DNA from: Armatimonadota bacterium
GTDB lineage: Bacteria > Armatimonadota > Fimbriimonadia > Fimbriimonadales > ATM1
Assembly (NCBI GenBank): GCA_021324165.1
Contig: JAJPJR010000006.1
Location: 1-35,926 of the forward strand
Reading direction: 5' to 3'
Length of the DNA: 35,926 nucleotides
Position 1 is the first letter of the stretch. The number at the start of each line of letters is the position of its first letter. The notes beneath the pieces are model-generated. The model was not told the origin of the DNA. It was given only the letters and a program-made list of their open reading frames with translations, and did no database searches. A program made the translations under genes and the position numbers. This document shows, one piece after another, positions 23,576 through 31,808 of the stretch.

Positions 23576-24202
23576 ATGTTGACGTTTTACATCGTTTCGG
23601 CGGTGTTAGGGGGAGTGGTCATCCTGTTCTCGTCGCTTTCGGGGCACCACACCGAATTCGGCGCAACCCATTTCGACCATTCGTTTGACCACTCCGGCGC
23701 GGGCCATTTGGGACATGACGGACACGCGGGCCACGGATCGGACGCCGATTCGGATCACACGCCGCCTTGGGTTTACGTTCTCAACATCCGGTTTTGGACG
23801 TACATGCTCGCCACGTTCGGGTGCGTTGGCTTGCTGCTCACAACACTTTCGAATGCCAAGGAGCCGTTGATTGTGATCGCTTCGTTGGCGACGGGAATGT
23901 TCGCGGGCGCCGTCGTCGCTTACGCCTATTCGCTCGTAAGAGTGAAGGAGGTTTCGAGCGGTATTCGAATGGCGGAACTGATCGGCTCGCAAGCGAAGGT
24001 GTTGGTGCCGGTGCGAAAAGATGTCCCAGGAAAGATTCGGTGCGAATATAAGGGAGAGTTTTTGGACGTGATGGCGCTTGCCGATTCGGAAGATGCGATT
24101 CCCCAGGGGAAGGATGTGATTGTGATTTCGGTGGAAGACGACAAAGCGCTGGTGATGTCGCGCGCCGCGATATTCGATGAGGAGAATGAGGAGGCAGGAT
24201 GA
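23576..24202 (+). CDS. NfeD-like membrane protein with histidine-rich loop
   Basis: A 208-residue membrane protein. A first span (LTFYIVSAVLGGVVILFSSL) is followed by a loop of about 40 residues holding ten histidines and many Asp/Gly. Two further spans run from about 65 to 125 (FWTYMLATFGCVGLLLTTL, VIASLATGMFAGAVVAYAY). The C-terminal soluble part (IGSQAKVLVPVRKDVPGKI ... IPQGKDVIVISVEDDKALV) is an OB-fold like that of NfeD/YuaF proteins, partners of flotillins in membrane microdomains. The loop could bind zinc, nickel or copper, which is not normal for the family. Its TGA overlaps the next ATG (ATGA), so translation is coupled. Confidence 0.75.
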   Translation: MLTFYIVSAVLGGVVILFSSLSGHHTEFGATHFDHSFDHSGAGHLGHDGHAGHGSDADSDHTPPWVYVLNIRFWTYMLATFGCVGLLLTTLSNAKEPLIVIASLATGMFAGAVVAYAYSLVRVKEVSSGIRMAELIGSQAKVLVPVRKDVPGKIRCEYKGEFLDVMALADSEDAIPQGKDVIVISVEDDKALVMSRAAIFDEENEEAG

Positions 24203-25497
24203 TTGCTGACACTACTTTCACGGAATTCTTGCAGACTCCATTCGGCATTTTCGTGATGGTGTTCGCGCTTGCGTTCATCGGGCTTGGGGTGTTCGTTTGG
24301 GCCGTGCGGAATCTGTTATATATCTGCCCACCGAGCGAAGCGCTGGTGTTTTCGGGGCGCAAACATCGGATGCCCGACGGTTCGTCGCGCGGGTTTCGCG
24401 TGGTGATCGGCGGGCGGGGCTGGCGTTTCCCGTTTCTTGAAAAAGTTGCGAAGATCGGACTGAACGAGATGGAAGTGCCGATCACCGCTCGAAACGCATA
24501 CTCGAAAGGGGGGATTCCGCTCAGCGTTGAGGCGGTGGCGAATGTGAAGATTTCAAGCGATGAACGTGTCATCGGCAATGCGATCGAGCGGTTTTTAGGA
24601 CGGGATCAACTCGCGATCATGCGTGTGGCAAAGGAAACGTTGGAAGGACATCTGCGCGGTGTTCTTGCAACGCTGACACCCACCGAAGTGAACGAAGACC
24701 GCCTGAAGTTCGAAGCGGAGTTGGCTCAAGAATCGGAGCAGGATCTAACCAAACTTGGAATTCAACTCGACACGCTGAAAATCCTTCACGTTTCCGATGA
24801 CGTTCACTACTTGGATTCGATCGGGCGTGCCGCAATCGCCGCGGTGATCAAAGATGCCGAAATCGCCGAGAGCGATGCGCAGCGCGACGCACAACAGGCC
24901 GAATCGGAAAACACGGCCAGGGCGAATGTGGCTCTTGCCAACGCCGATGCGACGATCGCCCGGCTGAAAAACGAACTAAGAAAAAATCAAGCCGACCTGG
25001 AAGCCAATGTGAAATCGGAAGAAGAGAGAACGCTGGCGGCCGCGCGCGAAGCCAGAGCCAAAGCCGAACAAGAGCTGCAGTCCATTCGCGCAGAACTGGA
25101 GGCCGTGCGGCTGCAAGCCGATACGGTTCTGCCCGCCAACGCCGATCAGGTGGCAAAACAGTACGCGGCAAGGGGCTCGGCGGCTGCCGTGCGCGAAAGA
25201 GGCCGCGCAATCGCCGAGGCGACTCAACTTCTGCACGAAGCGTGGGGCGCAGCAGGCAGAGACGCGATGGCGATTTTTCTGATCGGCGAAATTGACAAGA
25301 TTTTAGGTTCGATCGCTGCGGCCGTTGGAAAAGTGAGAGTCGAAAACGTGAACATCATTGATTCTGGAGACGGTACCGCTCTCGCCGCTTATTCGCAGTC
25401 GTTTCCCAAAATGGTGGGAACGGTGTTCGCAGCGATTGATGAAACGACGGGGATTAACGTTCCTCGCATTATTTCTGGAAAGGACAACGAGCGATGA
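24199..25497 (+). CDS. Flotillin-like SPFH protein (first copy)
   Basis: A 432-residue protein. A single membrane span lies at about 14-36 (FGIFVMVFALAFIGLGVFVW). An SPFH/band 7 domain covers about 40-205 (YICPPSEALVFSGRK, NAYSKGGIPLSVEAVANVKI, LRGVLATLTPTEVNEDR). A long Ala/Glu-rich coiled coil follows from about 215 to 330 (IAESDAQRDAQQAESEN, AAAREARAKAEQELQS), then a C-terminal globular part. Flotillins scaffold ordered membrane domains with NfeD partners. It is a clear paralogue of the next gene. It overlaps both neighbours by ATGA. Confidence 0.9.
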   Translation: MIADTTFTEFLQTPFGIFVMVFALAFIGLGVFVWAVRNLLYICPPSEALVFSGRKHRMPDGSSRGFRVVIGGRGWRFPFLEKVAKIGLNEMEVPITARNAYSKGGIPLSVEAVANVKISSDERVIGNAIERFLGRDQLAIMRVAKETLEGHLRGVLATLTPTEVNEDRLKFEAELAQESEQDLTKLGIQLDTLKILHVSDDVHYLDSIGRAAIAAVIKDAEIAESDAQRDAQQAESENTARANVALANADATIARLKNELRKNQADLEANVKSEEERTLAAAREARAKAEQELQSIRAELEAVRLQADTVLPANADQVAKQYAARGSAAAVRERGRAIAEATQLLHEAWGAAGRDAMAIFLIGEIDKILGSIAAAVGKVRVENVNIIDSGDGTALAAYSQSFPKMVGTVFAAIDETTGINVPRIISGKDNER

Positions 25498-26765
25498 TTC
25501 CTTGGCAAACGATCATTCTTGGCGTTTTTGGGCTGTTCGTGGTGATCGGGCTTTTCAACATCACCAAACTGATATGCGTGTGCGCGCCGAACGAAGTGCT
25601 GATTTTCACTGGCAAGCGTTCGCGCGTGATGGACCGCAGGCTCCAATACCGCGTCATCAAAGGCGGCCGCGGACTCCGCATCCCTTTGGTGGAACGCGTT
25701 GATCGCATGGATCTAACGAACATGGCCATTGATCTGACAGCCCAAAACGCATACTCAAAAGGCGGCATTCCACTGACGGTTCAAGGCGTCGCCAATATCA
25801 AAATCGCCGGGCACGAACCGGTTTTGAACAACGCGATCGAACGGTTCTTGGGCAAACCGCGCGAAGAGGTGATGCGGATTGCCAAGAACACGTTGGAAGG
25901 CTCGCTTCGCGGCGTATTGGCAACGCTCACTCCCGAAGAAGTGAATGAAGACCGAAACCTCTTTGCAGAACGATTGGTGCAGGAAGTCGAAACCGACCTT
26001 ACGCGCCTCGGGCTGGTTGTAGACACGCTGAAGATTCAAAACGTGCAAGACGACCTGCACTATCTTGATTCGATTGGAAGGAAGAAGAACGCGGAGATTA
26101 TGCGGCAGGCGAGAATCGCAGAAGCGATCGCAAAGGCCGATTCTCATGTCCGAACTGCGCAGAACCTTGAGCAGCAAACCACCGTGCAGATTCAAGCACA
26201 GATCGAAACCGCGAAGGCCGATGCTCAAAAACGACTGACCGATGCGCTCACACGGCGCAACGCCGTCGTCGCCGAAGAGATGGCGACTGTTGCCGCCGCC
26301 GTCGCTCAAGCCAACGCCGAATTGAACGTGCAAAAAGCGCGCGTGGAACAGATTAAACGAAAACTCGAAGCTGATGTTGTTCAGCCCGCGAAAGCCGCCT
26401 GCGAAGCCGCAGAAGCAACTGCGGTCGCGACCGCCGCTCCGATCATCGAGCAGGGCCGTGCACGAGCCGAAGCGTTGAAACTGCTTGCGGACGCATGGGA
26501 GAAGGCTGGCGCAAACGCACGCAGCGTTTTCCTGCTTCAAAAGCTCGAAAGCATCGTGCAGATTCTTACTGGAGTTGTGTCCGAAGCGAACATCGAGAAA
26601 ATGACGATCATTGATTCGAAAACCGCCGGACTGAATGCCGATGCCGCGCTGCCCGTGAAGGCGCTTTCGACACTCGAACAGATCAAGCAGATTTTCGGCG
26701 TTGATGTTCTTGCAAAGATTCAACCCGGCTCCACCGCAAAAAGCGATGGGACGCATTCCGAATGA
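25494..26765 (+). CDS. Flotillin-like SPFH protein (second copy)
   Basis: A 423-residue protein. A membrane span lies near the N-terminus (IILGVFGLFVVIGLFNITKL), followed by an SPFH domain (CVCAPNEVLIFTGKRS, NAYSKGGIPLTVQGVANIKI, LRGVLATLTPEEVNEDR) and a coiled coil (AEAIAKADSHVRTAQNLEQQ, KADAQKRLTDALTRRNAVVA). The shared blocks with the preceding gene show an old tandem duplication; the coiled coils have diverged much more than the SPFH domains, which suggests hetero-oligomers. It begins and ends in ATGA overlaps with its neighbours. Confidence 0.9.
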   Translation: MIPWQTIILGVFGLFVVIGLFNITKLICVCAPNEVLIFTGKRSRVMDRRLQYRVIKGGRGLRIPLVERVDRMDLTNMAIDLTAQNAYSKGGIPLTVQGVANIKIAGHEPVLNNAIERFLGKPREEVMRIAKNTLEGSLRGVLATLTPEEVNEDRNLFAERLVQEVETDLTRLGLVVDTLKIQNVQDDLHYLDSIGRKKNAEIMRQARIAEAIAKADSHVRTAQNLEQQTTVQIQAQIETAKADAQKRLTDALTRRNAVVAEEMATVAAAVAQANAELNVQKARVEQIKRKLEADVVQPAKAACEAAEATAVATAAPIIEQGRARAEALKLLADAWEKAGANARSVFLLQKLESIVQILTGVVSEANIEKMTIIDSKTAGLNADAALPVKALSTLEQIKQIFGVDVLAKIQPGSTAKSDGTHSE

Positions 26766-27742
26766 ATCCGACCCTCATCTGCAAGCCGACACCGCTTCAT
26801 CGGCTCGACCGCGCATCGGAAAAACTCGGCATTGACCTTTGGATCAAACGCGATGACCTGTCGGGATTCGCCGGGGGCGGCAACAAAGGACGAAAGCTGG
26901 AGTTTTTGATTGGAGAGGCGCTTGCTCAGGGCGCCGACTCCTTCGTAACGCGCGGTGCGTTTCAAAGCAACTATGTGCGGCAGGCGGCATTCGCAGCGAA
27001 GATGTTCGGCATGGAGTTCCACGCAGCGGTGATGCACTGGCCCTACTCCCTGCCAGGACGCGAAACCCACCCCGATGGGTGGAAGCCGCCGAAAGCAGAC
27101 TCTGGAAATATGATTCTGGACAAACTTGCAGAAGCGAACATCTACGTTTATGAAGATGGAACGTTTGACGAAATGGATGCGCACGCGGACGCATTGGCTG
27201 AGCGCCTGCGCGCCGAAGGCAGAAACGTGTACCAAACGCCCTCGGGCGGAAGCAGCCCGGTGGGAGCGCTCGGATTCGTTGCCGCGTGCGATGAACTGTT
27301 TGAACAAGCCGATCCGTTCGATTACGTTCTGTTTGCAAGCGGAAGCGGCAGCACGCAGGTCGGTTTGGTTTTTGGGCACCGCCGCGCGGGATGCAAAACG
27401 CATCTCATCGGAATCTGCACCGACGATGAACCCGAAATGGTTGATTACTTCGAACAGATTGCCGAAGGGGTTTCGCAGCTCACGCTCTCGAATCTCAAAC
27501 TTTCACGCAACGATTTCGATCTTCGCCAGGATTATCACGGCGGCGGATACCAGGTTCCTTCGGCTGCCGCGGAACGGGCCATTCGTTTTTTGGCGCACAC
27601 CGAAGGAATCTTGCTCGATCCGGTTTACACCGCCAAGGCGTTCGCCGGTCTCATGGATTTGGCGGAAAAGAAACAGATCGGGGGCCGGGTGCTGTTTTGG
27701 CACACGGGCGGGCTGCCCACTCTGCTCGTGCCCCGTGAATGA
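26762..27742 (+). CDS. D-cysteine desulfhydrase / ACC deaminase-family PLP enzyme
   Basis: A 326-residue fold-type II PLP enzyme. GGGNKGRKLEFL contains the Schiff-base lysine (Lys42). RGAFQSNYVRQAA and the phosphate-binding ASGSGSTQVGL follow, with FWHTGGLPTL at the end. Homologues open the ring of 1-aminocyclopropane-1-carboxylate or break D-cysteine to pyruvate, sulfide and ammonia; the sequence alone does not choose between them, though desulfhydrase is the commoner activity in bacteria. Its ATG overlaps the stop of the second flotillin, so it is translated with the NfeD-flotillin set. A strong hairpin lies just after its stop. Confidence 0.85.
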   Translation: MNPTLICKPTPLHRLDRASEKLGIDLWIKRDDLSGFAGGGNKGRKLEFLIGEALAQGADSFVTRGAFQSNYVRQAAFAAKMFGMEFHAAVMHWPYSLPGRETHPDGWKPPKADSGNMILDKLAEANIYVYEDGTFDEMDAHADALAERLRAEGRNVYQTPSGGSSPVGALGFVAACDELFEQADPFDYVLFASGSGSTQVGLVFGHRRAGCKTHLIGICTDDEPEMVDYFEQIAEGVSQLTLSNLKLSRNDFDLRQDYHGGGYQVPSAAAERAIRFLAHTEGILLDPVYTAKAFAGLMDLAEKKQIGGRVLFWHTGGLPTLLVPRE

Positions 27743-27750
27743 CAAAACGC

Positions 27751-27783
27751 GGCCCGGCGTGGTTGACGCTCCACAGCCGGGCC
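27751..27783. terminator. Hairpin terminator between convergent genes
   Basis: GGCCCGGC-GTGG pairs with CCAC-(A bulge)-GCCGGGCC, a 12-pair stem around an eight-base loop. On the minus strand GCGTTTTG follows the stem, giving a T-run for the Spy-like gene. On the plus strand AAAAGATG follows instead, so it would end the flotillin operon mainly through the stem. Confidence 0.65.
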
Positions 27784-27796
27784 AAAAGATGCGAGG

Positions 27797-28456
27797 CTAT
27801 CGAGACCCGAAGTTGAACGGCGCCCCCAACATCTGCTTCCATTGCGATCGTTGGGCATCGGTCAACAGTTGCAGTATTTTATCGCCGACCTCTTTTCGAA
27901 AAGCCTGCATCTTTGCTCTCCTCTCATCGGCAGAAAGTTTTTGACCTTGCAGGCCGGACGCGAGCGAAGAAAGCGCATCGCGGATCGAAGCACGCTGCGC
28001 CTGAGTCAACCCGATCTGTTTTGCAGTCCCCGGCTCGAGAATCGCAATCGGCCCTTCGAACTGAAGCGTGATTTCCCTCAAACGTTTCTGCTGCGATTCG
28101 TTCAAGATTTTTTGAACGGTGTCGACCGCTTCTCCAATCTGCTCGGGGTCGGACTTGACGGCGGTTTTGTCTCCCTTTACTTTTGGCGCTCCGATCGCTC
28201 CAATCGCCGCGGTGATTTCTGACTTCTGGTCTTCGGTAAGTTTCAATTCCTGCTGAACGGCCGGCATCCGAAGCAGCGCGAGCCCCGCCATACGGCCGTT
28301 TCCCAGCATCTGCCTGAGCCTCTGCCCTGCGCCAGCGCCGGGGTTTTTTTGCGGGTCCGAGGTCGGTGGCTTTGCGCCGGGGCCCGGCTGCTGGGCCAAG
28401 GCGAGCGAACAAAATAGAACCGCCGAAGCGGCGAACGATAACCTGGCAGGCTTCAT
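27797..28456 (-). CDS. Secreted LTxxQ-motif protein (Spy/CpxP-like)
   Basis: A 219-residue protein with a signal peptide (ASAVLFCSLALAQ, cleavage near residue 22) and a Pro/Gly-rich stretch to about 45. The rest is helical and has three LTxxQ-type motifs (LTEDQKSEI, LTQAQRASI, LTDAQRSQW), a pattern of Spy/CpxP-like periplasmic proteins that chaperone or sense misfolded envelope proteins. The match is by motif only; length is somewhat over the E. coli proteins. A TAAACC sequence ends six bases before the ATG and no ribosome binding site is seen. It ends in a strong hairpin. Confidence 0.6.
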   Translation of the reverse strand: MKPARLSFAASAVLFCSLALAQQPGPGAKPPTSDPQKNPGAGAGQRLRQMLGNGRMAGLALLRMPAVQQELKLTEDQKSEITAAIGAIGAPKVKGDKTAVKSDPEQIGEAVDTVQKILNESQQKRLREITLQFEGPIAILEPGTAKQIGLTQAQRASIRDALSSLASGLQGQKLSADERRAKMQAFRKEVGDKILQLLTDAQRSQWKQMLGAPFNFGSR

Positions 28457-28490
28457 CAGAACGGTTTAGACGTTTGGACGAAGACTCGGT

Positions 28491-30161
28491 TCAGTGCGCG
28501 GCTCCTGCCAAACTTAACAGATCCTCGGCAGTCCGCTTTGCGTTGACGGCGTTCATGTCTCCCGAAAGCATGCGGGCGATTTCGCGCACTCGCCCATCCG
28601 CATCCAGTGATTGAATCTCGGCGATCGTGCGGCCGCCTTCCGTTCGTTTTCGAATCGAGAACTGCGACGATGCGAACGCAGCCACCTGGGCAAGATGGGT
28701 GATGACGATCACCTGATAGGTTCGGCTGAGCGCCGCAAGCTTGGCGCCCAGAGTGATGGCGGTCTCCCCGCCGATGCCTGCATCCACTTCGTCGAAAATC
28801 ATCACGCCGCCGCCTTCTTTTCCTGCCAAAACCGTTTTTGCCGCAAGTGCGAATCGGCTGAGTTCGCCTCCCGAGGCGATTTTTGAGAGCGGCCTCGGCG
28901 GCTCCCCTTCATTTGCGGAAAACATCAGTTCGATCTTGTCGGCGCCGTCGGCGGAAACGTCTTTTTCCTGCATGGATATTTCAAGATGCGCGGTTCCCAT
29001 CCCCAGATCACGCAGTTCGTTCAAGATTAACGAGGCAAATTGGTGTTTGGCATCTGCGCGAAGCTTGCTCAACTCCGAACAGAGTTCGCGCAGCTCTGCC
29101 CCATCCTTTTCAACCTGCGCCGTCAACGCTTCCCGATCCGATTCCAAAGTCGTTAGAGCATTCAGTTTTGATTTCGCTGTCTCCAAAAATCGAAGCACGG
29201 CTTGCTCGTCGGCGCCATACTTCCGCCGAAGCGCTTGCAGTTGAGAAATGCGGGCTTCGGCGCGGTCGAGCGCGTGTTCATCTGAATCCAAATTTTCCAA
29301 CGCCCCTCGCAGCGATGCGGCCGCCGCTTCGAGCGCATACCGCGCTTCCAACGAGGACTCGAGTGCGGCCTTCAGCGACGCATCGAACTGGCTCGCCTGT
29401 TCGATCAGTTTGCTCGCGGATGCGGCCGCCGAAAGCGCGTTCAAATCACCGCCAATCAACAATCCGTTCGCTTCGGTAAGCAGTTCCCGCAGCCTGCTTG
29501 CGCTTCGCAGGCGTTTCACATCCTGTTCCAGAATCGCATATTCACCTTCGCGCGGCGAAGCCGCTTCAATCTCTTGAATCTGAAACTTCAGCAAATCAAT
29601 GCTTGCCGCTCGGTCGGCATCGCCCGCCGCAGATTCTTTCAGGCGCGACTTTGCTGCAGTCCATTTTTCAAAAACCGATTGCACGTTGGAGCGCAGCGTC
29701 TCAGCTTCTTTGCCTATGTATGCGTCCAACAGACCGCAATGCGTCGAAGGATTCAAGATCGTTTGATGTTCATGCTGTCCGTGCAGATCGGCCAACAGAT
29801 CGCCCACAGACTTCAGCGTTGAGAGCGGAACCAGCTGACCGTTAATTCTGCACTGGCTTTTGCCTTCTGCCGCCAGATCGCGCTGAACATAAATGGCGCC
29901 TTCTTCGCACTCGATACCGACTTCGCTCAACGCAGCCGCCGTTCGTTCATTGACAAGAAACGCCGCCCGGACGGACGCCCGTGTTCGGCCCGACCGAATC
30001 ACGCCCGCATCCGCTCGATCTCCAAGCGCAAGAGAGATCGCGCCGACCAGCAGCGATTTTCCAGCCCCGGTTTCGCCGGTAATCGCCGTCAAGCCGCCGC
30101 CGAACGTCATCTGAGCGCTTTCAAAAATGCCGATGTCTTGAACGCTCAGTTCGACAAGCAT
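28491..30161 (-). CDS. recN: DNA repair protein RecN
   Basis: A 556-residue SMC-like ATPase that acts in double-strand break repair, holding broken ends and sister chromatids. Walker A is GETGAGKS (29-36). DLHGQHEHQTILNPSTHCGLLD is the RecN marker after the N-terminal lobe (residues HGQHEHQ are nearly invariant). Coiled-coil arms fill the middle. The signature ASGGELSRFALAAK and Walker B VMIFDEVDAGIGGE close the C-terminal lobe, with VITHLAQVAAFA. Length is normal. It begins six bases after mqnA, so both are in the operon started by the lipoprotein gene. Confidence 0.95.
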   Translation of the reverse strand: MLVELSVQDIGIFESAQMTFGGGLTAITGETGAGKSLLVGAISLALGDRADAGVIRSGRTRASVRAAFLVNERTAAALSEVGIECEEGAIYVQRDLAAEGKSQCRINGQLVPLSTLKSVGDLLADLHGQHEHQTILNPSTHCGLLDAYIGKEAETLRSNVQSVFEKWTAAKSRLKESAAGDADRAASIDLLKFQIQEIEAASPREGEYAILEQDVKRLRSASRLRELLTEANGLLIGGDLNALSAAASASKLIEQASQFDASLKAALESSLEARYALEAAAASLRGALENLDSDEHALDRAEARISQLQALRRKYGADEQAVLRFLETAKSKLNALTTLESDREALTAQVEKDGAELRELCSELSKLRADAKHQFASLILNELRDLGMGTAHLEISMQEKDVSADGADKIELMFSANEGEPPRPLSKIASGGELSRFALAAKTVLAGKEGGGVMIFDEVDAGIGGETAITLGAKLAALSRTYQVIVITHLAQVAAFASSQFSIRKRTEGGRTIAEIQSLDADGRVREIARMLSGDMNAVNAKRTAEDLLSLAGAAH

Positions 30162-30167
30162 AATCGT

Positions 30168-30971
30168 TCAGATGGCGCTTGGCTCGCCGACGACTTGCGG
30201 CAGGCGCGCCGACGGTGCAAACCCGTGCCGCTCGCACAGTCTTGCAAACAACGACAGTCCCTCGAAATGCTTTTCTGTGAGATCATATTCAATCACCTCC
30301 GCCAGATAGCGGAGAGCAACGTGGTAATCGAATCCGCTGCGGGCGGCACCGAACTCCGCAGCCTCCTCGATGTGAGCAATCCCAAAACTTTTCGCACGCA
30401 GGAGTGTAGGAACCACCGAACTGTCAAGATCATTCCGGCCGATCCACAGCGCCCACACAAACGGCAGGTTGGTCATCCTTGTCCATGCTTCTCCCAAATC
30501 CAGCACGTGCGGACCATCGAACTGTTGGCGCATTCCAACATCGCCGATCAGAACACAAGCATCGGCCCCAGAAAGCATCTCATCAAAATCGGGAGGCGCC
30601 GAAAACGTGCGCGGCTTCGAGCCGAACCGTTCCGCAAGTATGATTTGAGCCAAATGCGTTGACGTTGCGCTGCTCGCATCCAGCGCCAGCGTTTCGATCT
30701 TTTCAAACGGAACTTTTGAAAACAGCCTCACGCTTTCAACCGGGCCGAATGAACTGATGGACACATTCGGCGCAATGCGCAAACTGGATGACCCTATGAC
30801 GAAGAAACTGCTGGCGATAGCGCAATCCAGCTCGCCTCGCAACACCTTCGGCGCCAATTGCGCAGGCACATCCGCAAACAGATCTGCCTGCGATCCGCCC
30901 TCGGGCGTGCGAAACCAGCTGATCAGCGGCTCCGCATTGAGGTACGGAACTGTCCCAAGCCGCGGCTTCAT
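30168..30971 (-). CDS. mqnA: Chorismate dehydratase MqnA (futalosine pathway)
   Basis: A 267-residue protein with the MqnA opening RLGTVPYLNAEPLISWF and the later blocks LDASSATSTHLAQIIL and DLGEAWTRMTNLPFVWALW. MqnA removes water from chorismate to give 3-enolpyruvylbenzoate, the first step of the futalosine route to menaquinone. The fold is that of a periplasmic-binding protein, but there is no leader. The start at ATG 30971 overlaps the TGA of the upstream lipoprotein gene (ATGA); the frame extends back to 31034 without family match. No other mqn genes are in the window. Confidence 0.88.
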   Translation of the reverse strand: MKPRLGTVPYLNAEPLISWFRTPEGGSQADLFADVPAQLAPKVLRGELDCAIASSFFVIGSSSLRIAPNVSISSFGPVESVRLFSKVPFEKIETLALDASSATSTHLAQIILAERFGSKPRTFSAPPDFDEMLSGADACVLIGDVGMRQQFDGPHVLDLGEAWTRMTNLPFVWALWIGRNDLDSSVVPTLLRAKSFGIAHIEEAAEFGAARSGFDYHVALRYLAEVIEYDLTEKHFEGLSLFARLCERHGFAPSARLPQVVGEPSAI

Positions 30972-31702
30972 TTTCGCTGCATGTGCATCGTCTGCGTGAT
31001 CGCCACATCGCTTGCGCTGGTTTCGGTGCTCCAATCAACTTTCATCGGGCGCAGCGTTTTGCGGTCAATCTCGACATGCATCGCCCCCGACGGCGTTGCG
31101 ATCGAACTGTTCAACAACGCCGAATCGAGTTTGATGACCGAATCGGTGATCTCGACCACCGTGTGCTTCATTTTAATATCAGCGCCCGCGTACCGCTGCG
31201 ACGATTCCCAGCTGTCGCCCACCTTGATCGGTTTTTCTGGAAAATCGAAACCTTGCAGGGCGCTCAGGTTGCCGACCGATCCCCGCGGCGCATTTTCCAC
31301 TTTGGTGTCAAGAATTTTGCCGTGTTCATCCATCGTCACGATCGAGCGCATCCCTTTCAATGTCTGGTTGACCAAAGCGGCTTTTTGCAGCGCGCCCGTG
31401 CCGCTCGCTTGCACATCGGTTATCGTGTCGGCCCAGCTGAACTTGCCGCCCTCCACCGAGATCAGTTCGCTGTGGGTTTCGACTTTCATCAACAGCGTGT
31501 CTTGTTGGGTTTTCGCGTTTTTGTCGGTGGTTTTTACCGTCATCTGCATCTGCATTTCGGAATCGTAAGCATCGCCTTTTTGGGCGGTGGCTTTGAGTTC
31601 GGTTCCACCCACGTCGCTGTTCAAGTCCGCCGGTGTTCTCGGCCCGCACCCTGCGGCCAGATACAGCGCCGCTGGGGCGAGAAGAATCGCCATTTTTCGC
31701 AT
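30968..31702 (-). CDS. Lipoprotein of unknown function (DUF6263-like)
   Basis: A 244-residue protein. The leader MRKMAILLAPAALYLAAGC has a good lipobox (LAAGC). The mature part has repeated beta-strands, DWSTETSASDVAITQTMHM near the end and KVGDSWESSQ in the middle, a pattern seen in DUF6263-type lipoproteins; the family label is tentative and no function is known. I take ATG 31702, which gives a clean leader; ATG 31693 is an alternative. TAATCT preceded by CGG ends seven bases before 31702, with no ribosome binding site. It heads an operon with mqnA and recN. Confidence 0.7.
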   Translation of the reverse strand: MRKMAILLAPAALYLAAGCGPRTPADLNSDVGGTELKATAQKGDAYDSEMQMQMTVKTTDKNAKTQQDTLLMKVETHSELISVEGGKFSWADTITDVQASGTGALQKAALVNQTLKGMRSIVTMDEHGKILDTKVENAPRGSVGNLSALQGFDFPEKPIKVGDSWESSQRYAGADIKMKHTVVEITDSVIKLDSALLNSSIATPSGAMHVEIDRKTLRPMKVDWSTETSASDVAITQTMHMQRK

Positions 31703-31709
31703 GCCCGAT

Positions 31710-31718
31710 AGATTACCG
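31710..31718 (-). promoter_or_regulatory. Leaderless -10 element for the lipoprotein-mqnA-recN operon
   Basis: On the minus strand CGGTAATCT ends seven bases before ATG 31702. It is a full member of the GGTAnnnT set. Confidence 0.45.
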
Positions 31719-31720
31719 CG

Positions 31721-31736
31721 CGGGACGAACGTCCCG
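31721..31736. promoter_or_regulatory. Inverted repeat in the divergent promoter region (possible operator)
   Basis: CGGGACG-AA-CGTCCCG, perfect seven-base arms. It begins five bases upstream of the TAATCT element on the minus strand, so it covers the spacer of that promoter, where a repressor would act. The adjoining GGCC-CAAAA-GGCC (31736-31748) is a second smaller repeat. Confidence 0.4.
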
Positions 31737-31808
31737 GCCCAAAAGGCCCAATTTTCACAGCTCAGCGGTTTTTTCGTCGTACCATACATCAGCCACAGGA
31801 GGAACATC

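Noticed and set aside
24880-25130. Repetitive Ala/Glu-coding DNA as a tandem repeat array
   Set aside because: The periodicity is in the protein (coiled coil); the DNA has no exact repeat unit.
25755-26756. A 333-codon minus-strand frame opposite the second flotillin
   Set aside because: Its sequence is Phe/Leu/Cys-rich noise complementary to the Ala/Glu coiled coil; the plus strand is certain.
28366-28420. GC-rich repeats (GGCCCGGC, GGGTCC) in the Spy-like gene as regulatory hairpins
   Set aside because: They encode the Pro/Gly-rich stretch after the signal peptide and are explained by coding.
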